Below are positions 36,495 through 45,824 of a stretch of 64,000 nucleotides of DNA, piece by piece. Every line of letters starts with the position of its first letter. The first letter of the stretch is position 1. Both the position numbers and the translations under genes were made by a program. Source of the DNA: an uncultured Deferribacteraceae bacterium (lineage in GTDB: Bacteria > Chrysiogenota > Deferribacteres > Deferribacterales > Mucispirillaceae); the NCBI GenBank assembly GCA_947039395.1, contig CAMQYS010000006.1, positions 1 through 64,000 on the forward strand. The letters run 5' to 3'. The notes beneath the pieces are model-generated. The model made no database searches. It had not been told where the DNA came from and worked only from the letters and a program-made list of their open reading frames with translations.

Positions 36495-38012
36495 TTATTT
36501 ATCAATTAATGAGTTTCCAGTCATCTCTTTTGGTTGTGATAATCCTAATACTTCTAAAATAGTTGGAGCGATATCGGCTAATTTTCCACCGTTGATATTT
36601 AATCTACATTTATAGTTATGAATTATAAACGGAACTTTATTAGTCGTATGTGCCGTATGGGGTTGATTATTTTCATAATCCCACATACATTCAGAGTTAC
36701 CATGATCAGCGGTAAGCATTAACACAGCGTCCATATCATCAACGATTTTCACAACACGTCCTAAAGCTGTATCAACTGCTTGACAAGCTTTTATAATCGC
36801 ATCTTGAACACCAGTATGTCCAACCATATCAGGGTTTGCAAAATTCATTACAACTAAATCTATATCGCCTTTTCTAAAATGTTCTTCAAACTTATTAGTA
36901 ATTTCTGCTATACTCATTTCAGGTTTAAGATCGTATGTTGCAACATCTCTAGGTGATGGTATAAGTTCTCTAATTTCATTTAGAAATGGTTCTTCTATTC
37001 CGCTATTAAAGAAATATGTAACATGAGGATATTTTTCTGTTTCAGTAATTCGTAGCTGTTTCAATCCATTGTTACTTACAACTTTAGCTAAAATATTGTC
37101 GTAAAATTCAGACTGATATGCAACAGGAAGATTAAGAGTTTTATCGTACTCCGTTAATGTTAAAATATTTAACATAGGTTTGCTTCCTCTATCAAACTCT
37201 GTGAAATCATCATCAACCATAACATCGGTTAATTGTCTTGCTCTATCTGCTCTAAAATTCATCATGAAAACAGAATCACCATCTTTAATTTTACCATCAA
37301 CCGAGTCTATTATAGTTGGGAGAATAAACTCATCTGTATCAGCATTATTTTCAATAGCAGTGATCGGATTTTTAGCAGTTACACCTTTACCATTTCTAAG
37401 TGCGTCCCAAGCTTTTTCAACTCTATCCCATCTTTTATCTCTATCCATAGCGTAATATCTTCCGATAATAGTAGCGATCTGTCCGTATTTTATTTCGTTA
37501 AGAAAGTTTTGCATATCGGCTATATAGCTTATTCCAGATGTTGGAGGCGTATCACGTCCATCAGTAAAACAGTGAATGTATAACTCTTTAACACCTCTCT
37601 CTTTTGCAATTTCTATAATAGCTTTAAAATGATCAATATGAGAGTGTACACCACCGTCAGAGAGCAGTCCAAGTAGATGCACTCTACCAGAGTTTTGAGT
37701 AGCATTATCAAAAAATAAATTTATCTCTTTATTCTCTTTAATTTTCCCATCATGTACATCGTTAGAAATTCTTAAAAGATCTTGATAGATAACTCTACCA
37801 GCACCGATATTCATATGTCCAACTTCCGAGTTCCCCATCTGTCCTTTAGGCAATCCAACCTCTTCACCTGATGCATCAAGTAGGGTATGTTCATTGTTAT
37901 ATAATAGTTTAATATAGTTTTGAGGATTAGAAAGAACTGTCCCATTATGTTCTTCTTCTAAACGATATCCCCATCCATCTAATATTAGTAGCACGACTCT
38001 TTTTTTATCCAT
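36495..38012 (-). CDS. gpmI: 2,3-bisphosphoglycerate-independent phosphoglycerate mutase, 505 aa
   Basis: Glycolytic enzyme interconverting 3- and 2-phosphoglycerate with two manganese ions. Blocks typical of the alkaline-phosphatase superfamily are complete: LLILDGWGYR, the phosphoserine loop GQMGNSEVGHMNIGAGR, FTDGRDTPP, and MLTADHGNSECM with HTTNKVPFI. Length is normal. AAGGTGG precedes the ATG. Divergent from the dcw cluster. Confidence 0.97.
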   Translation of the reverse strand: MDKKRVVLLILDGWGYRLEEEHNGTVLSNPQNYIKLLYNNEHTLLDASGEEVGLPKGQMGNSEVGHMNIGAGRVIYQDLLRISNDVHDGKIKENKEINLFFDNATQNSGRVHLLGLLSDGGVHSHIDHFKAIIEIAKERGVKELYIHCFTDGRDTPPTSGISYIADMQNFLNEIKYGQIATIIGRYYAMDRDKRWDRVEKAWDALRNGKGVTAKNPITAIENNADTDEFILPTIIDSVDGKIKDGDSVFMMNFRADRARQLTDVMVDDDFTEFDRGSKPMLNILTLTEYDKTLNLPVAYQSEFYDNILAKVVSNNGLKQLRITETEKYPHVTYFFNSGIEEPFLNEIRELIPSPRDVATYDLKPEMSIAEITNKFEEHFRKGDIDLVVMNFANPDMVGHTGVQDAIIKACQAVDTALGRVVKIVDDMDAVLMLTADHGNSECMWDYENNQPHTAHTTNKVPFIIHNYKCRLNINGGKLADIAPTILEVLGLSQPKEMTGNSLIDK

Positions 38013-38199
38013 TGTTAGTGACCACCTTGAGTATATTTATATCTAGTCTATATATGCTATCAGATGTATTATTTATAGTAAAGTTAATAATGAGAGAAGT
38101 TTTTATCAAAAAAAATAATCTTAAATTTTATTTCAATTTAAGAAAATAAAATAATGATGTTGGTAGATATATAGATTTAGTGTAGAGGTTAAATATCTC

Positions 38200-38227
38200 T
38201 TGACAAAAGGCAAGAATAACGTATAAA
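38200..38227 (+). promoter_or_regulatory. Sigma-70-type promoter of the dcw cluster
   Basis: TTGACA (38200-38205) and TATAAA (38222-38227) with a 16-base spacer. Transcription would start near 38234, inside the row of TGG boxes that follows, giving an untranslated leader of about 250 bases before mraZ. Confidence 0.8.
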
Positions 38228-38272
38228 TGGGTTAAAGAGGCATGTGGTGGACTGATTTGGCGTAAAGTGGCT
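38228..38272 (+). promoter_or_regulatory. Candidate MraZ operator: five boxes at 10-bp period
   Basis: TGGGT (38228), AGGCA (38238), TGGAC (38248), TGGCG (38258) and TGGCT (38268) follow each other at exactly 10 bases. MraZ is known in Escherichia coli and Neisseria to bind direct TGGGN repeats spaced by five bases at its own promoter. Here the boxes start at the base after the -10 hexamer and cover the transcription start, ideal for repression. That MraZ binds here is an inference. Confidence 0.7.
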
Positions 38273-38311
38273 TAATTGTAGTAATTATATAGAAAATAGC
38301 TAGAAATAAAC

Positions 38312-38416
38312 TTGTAACTATTAAATTTCTAGAGATTAAGCTTAGAATAATTAGTTTTATAATAGTTAGACTTATAGCAATTAATCTTATTACAGTTGGA
38401 TTTACGATAATAGTTA
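38312..38416. repeat. 15-bp-period degenerate tandem repeat in the dcw leader
   Basis: Seven consecutive 15-mers can be laid out: TTGTAACTATTAAAT, TTCTAGAGATTAAGC, TTAGAATAATTAGTT, TTATAATAGTTAGAC, TTATAGCAATTAATC, TTATTACAGTTGGAT and TTACGATAATAGTTA. Each opens with TT and shares a central A/T pattern. It lies in the predicted untranslated leader between the MraZ-like boxes and mraZ. Confidence 0.6.
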
Positions 38417-38483
38417 TACGGTTTACAGATATTATAAAGAATTAACATAGGTTAAAGTATTATAGATCACTTTTGGAGTAAGA

Positions 38484-38939
38484 ATGGGATTTAAGGGCGA
38501 GTATCTTAATAAATTTGATGATTCAGGCAGAATATCTTTACCTGCTAAGATGCGTGATGAACTTCGTTCTAAAAACTTAGGAGATACTCTTGTGGCTTAT
38601 TATACTCCACAATCTAAATGTTTGAAATTGATGACTAAGTTGAATTTTGAAAAGGTTGAACGTTCTCATATAGATAATCCTCCTACTAATAGGAGTGATG
38701 TAGATATTTATAGATATATTTTTGCATCATCAATGGATGTTGATATAAGTGCATCAGGAAGAATAACTATTACACCAAAACATAGAAAGAAAGCCAATTT
38801 AAGTGATGAGTGTTATATCATAGGTGTGAATGATCAGATACAGTTATGGAATAAACAAGAGTGGGAGACGGAGTCTCAACGTATAGAGTCAGAGTTATCG
38901 GATGAGGGTTTAAGAATTTCTTCTCATCTCATATTTTAA
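38484..38939 (+). CDS. mraZ: Transcriptional regulator MraZ, 151 aa
   Basis: Two tandem SpoVT/AbrB-like MraZ domains: GEYLNKFDDSGRISLPAKMR at the N-terminus and SMDVDISASGRITITPKHRK in the second half. MraZ forms rings that bind direct repeats at its own promoter and restrains the division cluster. TTTGGAG precedes the ATG. First gene of the cluster, nine bases before rsmH. Confidence 0.95.
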   Translation: MGFKGEYLNKFDDSGRISLPAKMRDELRSKNLGDTLVAYYTPQSKCLKLMTKLNFEKVERSHIDNPPTNRSDVDIYRYIFASSMDVDISASGRITITPKHRKKANLSDECYIIGVNDQIQLWNKQEWETESQRIESELSDEGLRISSHLIF

Positions 38940-38948
38940 GTAGGTATT

Positions 38949-39878
38949 ATGCATACGCCAGTTATGTTATTAGAGTTAGTAGATGGTGTTTTCACAGATC
39001 CAGATGGTATATATATTGATTGTACTGGTGGTGGTGGAAGTCATAGTTTTGAACTATCAAAGCGTTTATCTGATAAAGGTTCTCTAATAATTTTAGATAA
39101 AGATTTAGATGCAGTTGATAGACTTAGAGATCGTTTTAAAGATTGTAAAAATGTGAAAATAATTCATTCATCGTTCGCAGATATATTACAGATTGTAGAA
39201 GAAGATAATATTTTAGGTAACGTTACTGGAATTATTGCAGATTTTGGAACATCATCATATCAGTTAAAGGATTCAGAGCGTGGTTTCTCATTTAGATTAG
39301 AAGGCGATATTGATATGAGAATGGATAGAACGCAAGAATTTAGAGCATCTGATGTAGTGAACAGTTACGATGAACATGAGATATTTAAAATCATAATTAA
39401 ATATGGTGAAGAGAAATTTGCAAGAAGTATAGCTAGAAACATAGTGAAGTATAGAGAGGGCAAGAGGCTTGACACGACCTTAGAACTTTCTCAAATTATA
39501 GCTAATTCAATTCCTAAGAAATTTCATAAGTATGGTATCTCTCCATCTACAAAAACATTCCAGGCGTTAAGGATATACGTTAATAGGGAGCTGGAAGATA
39601 TTGAGACATTGTTAAGTTCTGTATCAAGTATATTAAAGATATCTGGTAGGTTTGGAGCTATTTCATTTCATTCATTGGAGGATAGGATTGTAAAGAAATC
39701 ATTTATTGAATATGCGAAAAACTGTACATGTCCACCACTTTTGCCGATGTGTATATGTAATAGGGTTCCAGAGTTTAAAATACTCACTAGAAAGGCTGTT
39801 GTACCGTCAATCCTTGAGGTTACAGTAAATCCATTATCTAGAAGTGCAAAGTTAAGAGTTGCGGAGAAGATTAATTGA
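38949..39878 (+). CDS. rsmH: 16S rRNA (cytosine-1402 N4)-methyltransferase RsmH, 309 aa
   Basis: SAM-dependent methyltransferase of 16S rRNA. Family blocks: HTPVMLLELVDGV, IDCTGGGGSHS (SAM loop), IIADFGTSSYQLKDSERGFS, DMRMDRTQ, and SFHSLEDRIVK near the end. Usual place after mraZ. Also called MraW. Confidence 0.96.
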   Translation: MHTPVMLLELVDGVFTDPDGIYIDCTGGGGSHSFELSKRLSDKGSLIILDKDLDAVDRLRDRFKDCKNVKIIHSSFADILQIVEEDNILGNVTGIIADFGTSSYQLKDSERGFSFRLEGDIDMRMDRTQEFRASDVVNSYDEHEIFKIIIKYGEEKFARSIARNIVKYREGKRLDTTLELSQIIANSIPKKFHKYGISPSTKTFQALRIYVNRELEDIETLLSSVSSILKISGRFGAISFHSLEDRIVKKSFIEYAKNCTCPPLLPMCICNRVPEFKILTRKAVVPSILEVTVNPLSRSAKLRVAEKIN

Positions 39879-39888
39879 GGGAAGCGAT

Positions 39889-40215
39889 ATGAAACATATA
39901 CCTATGTATGAAGAAAGTAGTGAAAAAAGTCTACAGTTGTTTAGTTTTGTACAACCGATTTTTATAGTAACTTTTATGTTAGCGATTATTTTTGTTTCAA
40001 CACTTATTATTGTTAGAAATAAATGTATTACGATCGGTTATGAGATATCAGAATTATCACAAGAGTTAGAAAGTAGATCGTTGGTTGCAGAACGCTTATC
40101 TTTAGAATATTCTAAAATAGCAAGAAATGAAATTCTAATTGAAAAAGGGTTAAAAGCTGGATTTATGCTAGTAGATACGGGTAGGGTATTTTATGTTCAA
40201 AGAGACAAAAATTAG
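39889..40215 (+). CDS. ftsL: Cell-division protein FtsL, 108 aa
   Basis: Small bitopic protein: a short cytoplasmic start, one membrane helix (about 22-42, PIFIVTFMLAIIFVSTLIIV) and a periplasmic coiled coil (ISELSQELESRSLVAERLSL). FtsL activates FtsWI in the divisome. The family is poorly conserved, so the name rests on topology and position between rsmH and ftsI. The start is the ATG at 39889 after GAGGGAAG; an earlier ATG would lie inside rsmH. Overlaps ftsI by 23 bases. Confidence 0.78.
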   Translation: MKHIPMYEESSEKSLQLFSFVQPIFIVTFMLAIIFVSTLIIVRNKCITIGYEISELSQELESRSLVAERLSLEYSKIARNEILIEKGLKAGFMLVDTGRVFYVQRDKN

Positions 40216-41878
40216 TTCATTTTTCTCTGTATTGGCAGTATTTTTTACTGTGCTTGTTGTTGCACGACTTTTTCATCTTCAAGTTATTGAAGGGGCTAGA
40301 TATAAAAGTTTTGTTAAGTCTCAGGTAGAATCAAAGATAGAGACGACAAGAAATAGAGGAACAATTCTTGATAGAGATGGCGAGGTATTAGCGCAGAATA
40401 AGGTTGTCGGATCTATCTATGCTTTTAGAAAGAATATCAAAAACATGGATACCTTTATCAATCAGTTAGAGGTAAACGGTATTGATGTTTCAAAACGAGT
40501 TCGTGATCAGTTAAAAAACAGTGATGGTTTTGTATGGATTGAACGACATCTTGATTTAGAGTTAGCAGAGTACCTTAAAAGCAATATAAGTGGTTTAGAA
40601 TATTATAAGGAAGAGGCAAGATATTATCCTGAAGGTAGCAGTATGTCAAACCTTCTTGGTTTTACTGGAATTGATAATCAAGGAAGAGGTGGAATAGAGT
40701 ACACTCTTGATTCTGAACTTGCAGGCGATCCAGTTACAGTTGTTTCAATTAAAGACTCTAGAGGTAAATTAATTTTATTTGATGATAAATCAGATGCTAT
40801 TCTTCCTGATAGTTCTATTGATCTCACAATTTCATCAAAGCTTCAAGCAGGTGTTGAGTCTATTTTACGTAATGGTGCAAAAAATTACGGTGCAAAAAAT
40901 GGTACTGCTATTGCCTTAGATGTAAAGACTGGAAATGTTATTTTTGCTGCAAATGTAAAAGCTTTTAATCCACATGATTATTCAAGTAAAGAGAGATCTT
41001 ACTATAACAATATGCCTTTTACATATTTATTTGAACCAGGATCGATATTTAAAACTATTCTTTTTGCATTTATGCAGGATAAACTTTTGATAGATCATCA
41101 GAAGAAGTATAATACAAGTAAGATTATAAATTTAGGTGGGTTTACTTATACTGATACAATTTATCACCCTTCATTAACTCCTGAAAATATATATAAATAT
41201 TCATCTAATATAGGCATTGCGAAGATGGTAGAGAGTATTAATAAAGATGCATACCATAAATTTATAGTAAATGCTGGTTTTGGAGATAAGACTGGTATAT
41301 ATGGATTAAGAGAAGAATCTGGGTTAGTTAAACCACCTAAAAAATGGTCAAAAAATAGTAAAACATCTATATCTATCGGTTATGAGTTGCTTGTAACACC
41401 TATACAGATAGTGAATTTTTATGCAGCTATTGGAAACAATGGAGTAATAAATACTCCTAAACTTATTGATAAAGTTGAAGTTAAATCAAGGATTGTTAAT
41501 CCTAAGGTTGAAAGTCGTAGAATAATGAGTGAGTCAACATCTGATTATTTATTATCACTTATGGTTAAAACTGTTAAAACAGGAACTGGTAAAAATGCAC
41601 GTAGTAGCATAGTAGATATAGCGGGCAAAACGGGAACATCTAAAAAGTATGATCCGAAACTTAAAAGATATTCTGATGAAAATTATATTGCAACATTTGC
41701 AGGTGTTTTTCCATCTAATAATCCACAGATAGCGATGATTGTTGTTTATGATTCGCCATCAACATCGATTTATGGTGGTGCAACATCGGCACATATATTT
41801 AAAGAGATTGCAGAGTATCTTGCAATAGAGTTTAATTTATTAAATAAAAGTAGGGTGATTATAGCTGATGCTAATTAA
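40193..41878 (+). CDS. ftsI: Septal penicillin-binding protein FtsI, 561 aa
   Basis: Class B transpeptidase that cross-links septal peptidoglycan together with FtsW. One N-terminal membrane helix, pedestal domain with RGTILDRDGEVLA, then the transpeptidase with catalytic S284 (GSIFK), SSN at 337-339 and KTGT at 479-482. No PASTA domain. Overlaps ftsL at its 5' end and murE by 11 bases at its 3' end. Confidence 0.95.
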   Translation: MFKETKISSFFSVLAVFFTVLVVARLFHLQVIEGARYKSFVKSQVESKIETTRNRGTILDRDGEVLAQNKVVGSIYAFRKNIKNMDTFINQLEVNGIDVSKRVRDQLKNSDGFVWIERHLDLELAEYLKSNISGLEYYKEEARYYPEGSSMSNLLGFTGIDNQGRGGIEYTLDSELAGDPVTVVSIKDSRGKLILFDDKSDAILPDSSIDLTISSKLQAGVESILRNGAKNYGAKNGTAIALDVKTGNVIFAANVKAFNPHDYSSKERSYYNNMPFTYLFEPGSIFKTILFAFMQDKLLIDHQKKYNTSKIINLGGFTYTDTIYHPSLTPENIYKYSSNIGIAKMVESINKDAYHKFIVNAGFGDKTGIYGLREESGLVKPPKKWSKNSKTSISIGYELLVTPIQIVNFYAAIGNNGVINTPKLIDKVEVKSRIVNPKVESRRIMSESTSDYLLSLMVKTVKTGTGKNARSSIVDIAGKTGTSKKYDPKLKRYSDENYIATFAGVFPSNNPQIAMIVVYDSPSTSIYGGATSAHIFKEIAEYLAIEFNLLNKSRVIIADAN

Positions 41879-43343
41879 AGATTTGATTGAGACTCTTTCT
41901 GTTAAAGAGTTTCATCTAGACGAAAAAGTTTTAAATAAGAATATTGATTCATTCAGTCACCATATTGATGATGTAGTTAATCATATTGATGATAAATTAG
42001 TTTTTTTTGCATATAAAGGCAATAATTTTGATTCAACGGATAAAGCTATCGAACTTTACAATAGTGGTAAAATATCTGTTATTATAACAGATAGAGTGCT
42101 TGATAAGAGCATTGCACATATAGTGGTTGATGATGTTAGAATAGCGTTGACTTTAGCATCAATTGCATTTTTTGATAATAAATTAGATAGATTAAAAAAA
42201 GTGGCAATAACAGGTACAAACGGAAAAACTACAACATCAATGTTAATAGGATCTATATTAGCTTATGCTAAAAATAAAATTGTAACAATAGGTACGAACG
42301 GTATTTTTATAGATAGTAAAGTTTACGATAATAACACTACAACTCCTAGCGGATATGATTTTGTCAAATTCGCTTCATTAGGTGTTGATACAGGGTGTAG
42401 TTATTTAGTATCAGAGGTATCATCACATGCACTTCATCAAAACCGTTTAAAAGGTATAATGTTTGATGTTGCTGTGTTTACAAACTTAACGGGTGATCAT
42501 CTTGATTATCATAAAGATATGGATAATTATTTTGATACTAAAGCTAGATTATTTAACGATAATTATTCAGATATAAAAGTTATAAATATAACATCAATGT
42601 ACGGTGAAAAACTTTTATCAAAACTTGATAGATCAAAATGTATTACCTACGCTGTAGGTAAAGAAGCAGATGTATATTCTATAGATTATAATATATGTGT
42701 TGATGGGCTTGATGCTACTGTATTCATTCATGGTACAAAATATAATATTAAATCAAAATTGATAGGCGAGTATAATTTAGAGAATATTTTAGCATCTATA
42801 GCTGCTACAAAATCGTTATCTATAGATGATGAAAGTATCATAAAAGGCATTGAATCCTTAGATGCAATTGATGGTAGATTGCAGAGAGTACAAGCTAAGG
42901 ACTTTACTGTGTTTATTGATTACGCTCATACTGATGATGCGTTAGAAAATGTTTTAAATGCGATAAATTCTATTGCAACTAGAAGAATTATAACAGTCTT
43001 CGGTTGTGGTGGAGATAGAGATAGAAGTAAACGCTCAAGAATGGCAAAAGTTGCTGAAAGATTATCTAGTATAGTTATATTAACATCCGATAACCCTAGA
43101 TCAGAAGATCCTATGAGTATAATCGAGGATATGTTAAGTGAGAGTCCTGAAAGATCATCATTTATAATCGAAGTTAATAGAACAAGTGCTATAAAGAAAG
43201 CGATACTGTTAGCTGATAAAAATGACATTATTTTAATAGCTGGTAAGGGGCATGAAAAGTATCAGATTATTAAAGATGAAAAAATGATATTTGATGATAT
43301 TGAAGAGACTCTTATGTATTTAAAAGAGTATAATAAATGTTAA
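41868..43343 (+). CDS. murE: UDP-MurNAc-tripeptide synthetase MurE, 491 aa
   Basis: Adds the third stem-peptide residue. ATP loop TGTNGKTTT (115-123) and the substrate motif DNPR at 408-411, which marks enzymes using meso-diaminopimelate, so this organism probably has DAP-type peptidoglycan. Overlaps ftsI by 11 and murF by 7 bases. Confidence 0.95.
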   Translation: MLIKDLIETLSVKEFHLDEKVLNKNIDSFSHHIDDVVNHIDDKLVFFAYKGNNFDSTDKAIELYNSGKISVIITDRVLDKSIAHIVVDDVRIALTLASIAFFDNKLDRLKKVAITGTNGKTTTSMLIGSILAYAKNKIVTIGTNGIFIDSKVYDNNTTTPSGYDFVKFASLGVDTGCSYLVSEVSSHALHQNRLKGIMFDVAVFTNLTGDHLDYHKDMDNYFDTKARLFNDNYSDIKVINITSMYGEKLLSKLDRSKCITYAVGKEADVYSIDYNICVDGLDATVFIHGTKYNIKSKLIGEYNLENILASIAATKSLSIDDESIIKGIESLDAIDGRLQRVQAKDFTVFIDYAHTDDALENVLNAINSIATRRIITVFGCGGDRDRSKRSRMAKVAERLSSIVILTSDNPRSEDPMSIIEDMLSESPERSSFIIEVNRTSAIKKAILLADKNDIILIAGKGHEKYQIIKDEKMIFDDIEETLMYLKEYNKC

Positions 43344-44692
43344 TAAGTGAGTTTATTAAATCACTCCCACATATTATATCAAGTGATATTTTTGATGATA
43401 TAGAGATCGGAGATATTGTTATAGACTCACGTAAAGTTAAACTACATGATGTGTTTGTTGCTATAAAAGGCGATAACCATGATGCTAACTTATTTACTAA
43501 AGATGTAATAGATAGAAACGCATCGTTACTGATTTTATCTGATAAGAAAGTTTACGATAGTTTAAATTGTAATAAGATTTTAGTTGATAATGGAAAAGAG
43601 TTTTTAATTGAAACTGCTAAAGTTTTTTTTGATAGATTTAATGGTAAGAAGATTTTAATAACAGGATCATTTGGTAAAACTAGCAGTAAAGAGTTGTTGA
43701 AATGTATACTCTCTACTAAGTATAAAGTATACGCAACTGAAGGTAATTATAATAATGAGTTGGGAGTTTCAATAACTGGTATAAATTTAGATATGAACGC
43801 AGATTTTATTATTGTTGAAGCGGGCAGTAACGCTATGGGTGAGATTAAGTTGCTATCAAAAATGGTTAAGCCAGATATTGTAGTTATCACAAATATAGGG
43901 CATGCTCATATAGGAAGATTTGGAAGTTATGAGAGTATTGTTCACGAAAAACTATCAGCAGTAGATGGGTTGCTTGAGAACGGTTCTCTGTTTTTACCGA
44001 GTGAGTTTTATAATAATGTGCAATATAAAAATGGATTGGATATATATACATTTGGTGATAAAGACTCTAATATTTCATTAGATGAAATTAGTTCAGTTGA
44101 TAAGGGTATAACATTTAAGGTATCAACTAGCGATAAGGAGTATAGACTAAATCATATCTATCATCATATAGCGTATAACTGTTTGCCGTTAATATTATTA
44201 GCAGAGAAGGTTGGTTTATCATACGATGAAATTTATAGAGGGATAGAGTTATACTCTCCTATCAATGGTAGAGGTAATATGCTTTATAGTGATGAGTTAG
44301 TAGTAGTTGATGATACTTATAACGCAGGATTTGAGTCGGTTATATCAACTGTTAATAGTATTGCTAATATTAAAGATAGAAGTAAGCATGTTATTTTAGG
44401 CGAGATGGGTGAGATAGATGGATATGAGCAAGAGCTTTATAGTAAGATTATCTCTTTAGTTACGATATACAGCGATATACAGTTCTATTTTTTAGGAGAG
44501 AGTTTTAGCACATTTATTGATGATAGTATAAAAAAAGCTTCTAATATGATGTTGTATAGTTCAAGAGATAGGTTATTAGATGCCTTATTAAAGATAGATA
44601 AAAATGAGAAGGGTATTTTACTATTTAAAGCATCAAGAAGTAAGAGGTTTGATACACTTGTGAGCGAACTGATAGAGAAGAGAAAAAAATAA
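43337..44692 (+). CDS. murF: UDP-MurNAc-tripeptide:D-Ala-D-Ala ligase MurF, 451 aa
   Basis: Cytoplasmic ligase that adds D-Ala-D-Ala to complete the pentapeptide. Mur ligase domains with N-terminal ..IVIDSRKVKLHDVFVAIKG, ATP loop ITGSFGKTSSKE (unusual F in place of the common N), EGNYNNELGVSIT, and VVDDTYNAGFESV. Start overlaps the murE stop. Confidence 0.93.
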   Translation: MLISEFIKSLPHIISSDIFDDIEIGDIVIDSRKVKLHDVFVAIKGDNHDANLFTKDVIDRNASLLILSDKKVYDSLNCNKILVDNGKEFLIETAKVFFDRFNGKKILITGSFGKTSSKELLKCILSTKYKVYATEGNYNNELGVSITGINLDMNADFIIVEAGSNAMGEIKLLSKMVKPDIVVITNIGHAHIGRFGSYESIVHEKLSAVDGLLENGSLFLPSEFYNNVQYKNGLDIYTFGDKDSNISLDEISSVDKGITFKVSTSDKEYRLNHIYHHIAYNCLPLILLAEKVGLSYDEIYRGIELYSPINGRGNMLYSDELVVVDDTYNAGFESVISTVNSIANIKDRSKHVILGEMGEIDGYEQELYSKIISLVTIYSDIQFYFLGESFSTFIDDSIKKASNMMLYSSRDRLLDALLKIDKNEKGILLFKASRSKRFDTLVSELIEKRKK

Positions 44693-44720
44693 AAGTCATA
44701 AAACTTAGAGGTATTTAATT

Positions 44721-45803
44721 ATGTTGCATGCATTACTTGTTCCATTAGCAGAATACGTTTCTTTTTTTAATGTTTTCAAATATCTAACATTTAGAACGAT
44801 GTATGCAACAATTACTGCTTTACTTATTACTATGCTGATAGGTACTATTGCAACAGAGATGCTGCGACGTCATAAGTTTTCAAAGCTAAATAAAGATTGT
44901 GAACCAGATGCTCATAAGAGTAAAGAGGGTACTCCTACTATGGGCGGGTTGATAATAATATTTAGTGTATTTGTATCAACTGTATTATGGTCTGATCTAT
45001 CTAATAGATATATTTGGGTAACATTATTTATCTTTTTGTTTTATGGTGTAATAGGTTTTATAGATGATTATAAGAAGACGATTTCAACAAGTCCAGGTGG
45101 GTTATCAGGTAAGTTAAGACTTATTTTTGAGTGTCTATTTGCATGTGTTGCGATACTGTTTATCGTTTCAATAGATAATGGAGATGTTTCAACAAAGATA
45201 GCACTTCCATTTATTAAGTCGTTTGTATTTGATATGTCATGGGGCTATGTTATATTTGGGGTGATAGTTATAGTTGGTACTGCGAACGCTGTGAATTTAA
45301 CAGATGGGCTTGATGGACTTGCAACGATGCCTATTGTAACCTCATTTGTTGCCTACGCTGTATTTGCGTATATTGCTGGTAACTTATTTTTTTCAGAGTA
45401 TCTTCATATTCCATACGTTAGGGGATCAGGAGAGTTAACAGTTTTTTGTGGAGCGATGATAGGTGCTGGTTTAGGTTTTTTATGGTTTAACACTTTTCCT
45501 GCAACGATATTTATGGGAGATGTTGGATCTCTATCTATGGGTGGAGCGCTTGGTGTTGTTGCATGTATCGTTAAACATGAGGTATTACTTTTAATCGTAG
45601 GTGGTGTTTTTGTTTTAGAAACAGTATCGGTGATTTTACAAGTTGTCTCATTTAAATTAACAGGAAAACGGTTATTTAATATGGCACCGTTTCATCATCA
45701 TTTAGAGTTAAAGGGGTGGAGCGAGCCGAAGATAATAGTACGTTTATGGATAGTATCTTTTATTTTAGTCCTTGTAGCATTAAGTACATTAAAGTTAAGA
45801 TAA
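44721..45803 (+). CDS. mraY: Phospho-MurNAc-pentapeptide translocase MraY, 360 aa
   Basis: Ten-helix inner-membrane enzyme forming lipid I from UDP-MurNAc-pentapeptide and undecaprenyl phosphate. Signature blocks are HKSKEGTPTMGG, FIDDYKK, NAVNLTDGLDGLA, FMGDVGSLSMGG, and the histidine box APFHHHLELKGW. AGAGG precedes the ATG. Confidence 0.97.
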   Translation: MLHALLVPLAEYVSFFNVFKYLTFRTMYATITALLITMLIGTIATEMLRRHKFSKLNKDCEPDAHKSKEGTPTMGGLIIIFSVFVSTVLWSDLSNRYIWVTLFIFLFYGVIGFIDDYKKTISTSPGGLSGKLRLIFECLFACVAILFIVSIDNGDVSTKIALPFIKSFVFDMSWGYVIFGVIVIVGTANAVNLTDGLDGLATMPIVTSFVAYAVFAYIAGNLFFSEYLHIPYVRGSGELTVFCGAMIGAGLGFLWFNTFPATIFMGDVGSLSMGGALGVVACIVKHEVLLLIVGGVFVLETVSVILQVVSFKLTGKRLFNMAPFHHHLELKGWSEPKIIVRLWIVSFILVLVALSTLKLR

Positions 45804-45824
45804 CTTAACTAAAGGGTAAAGTTT

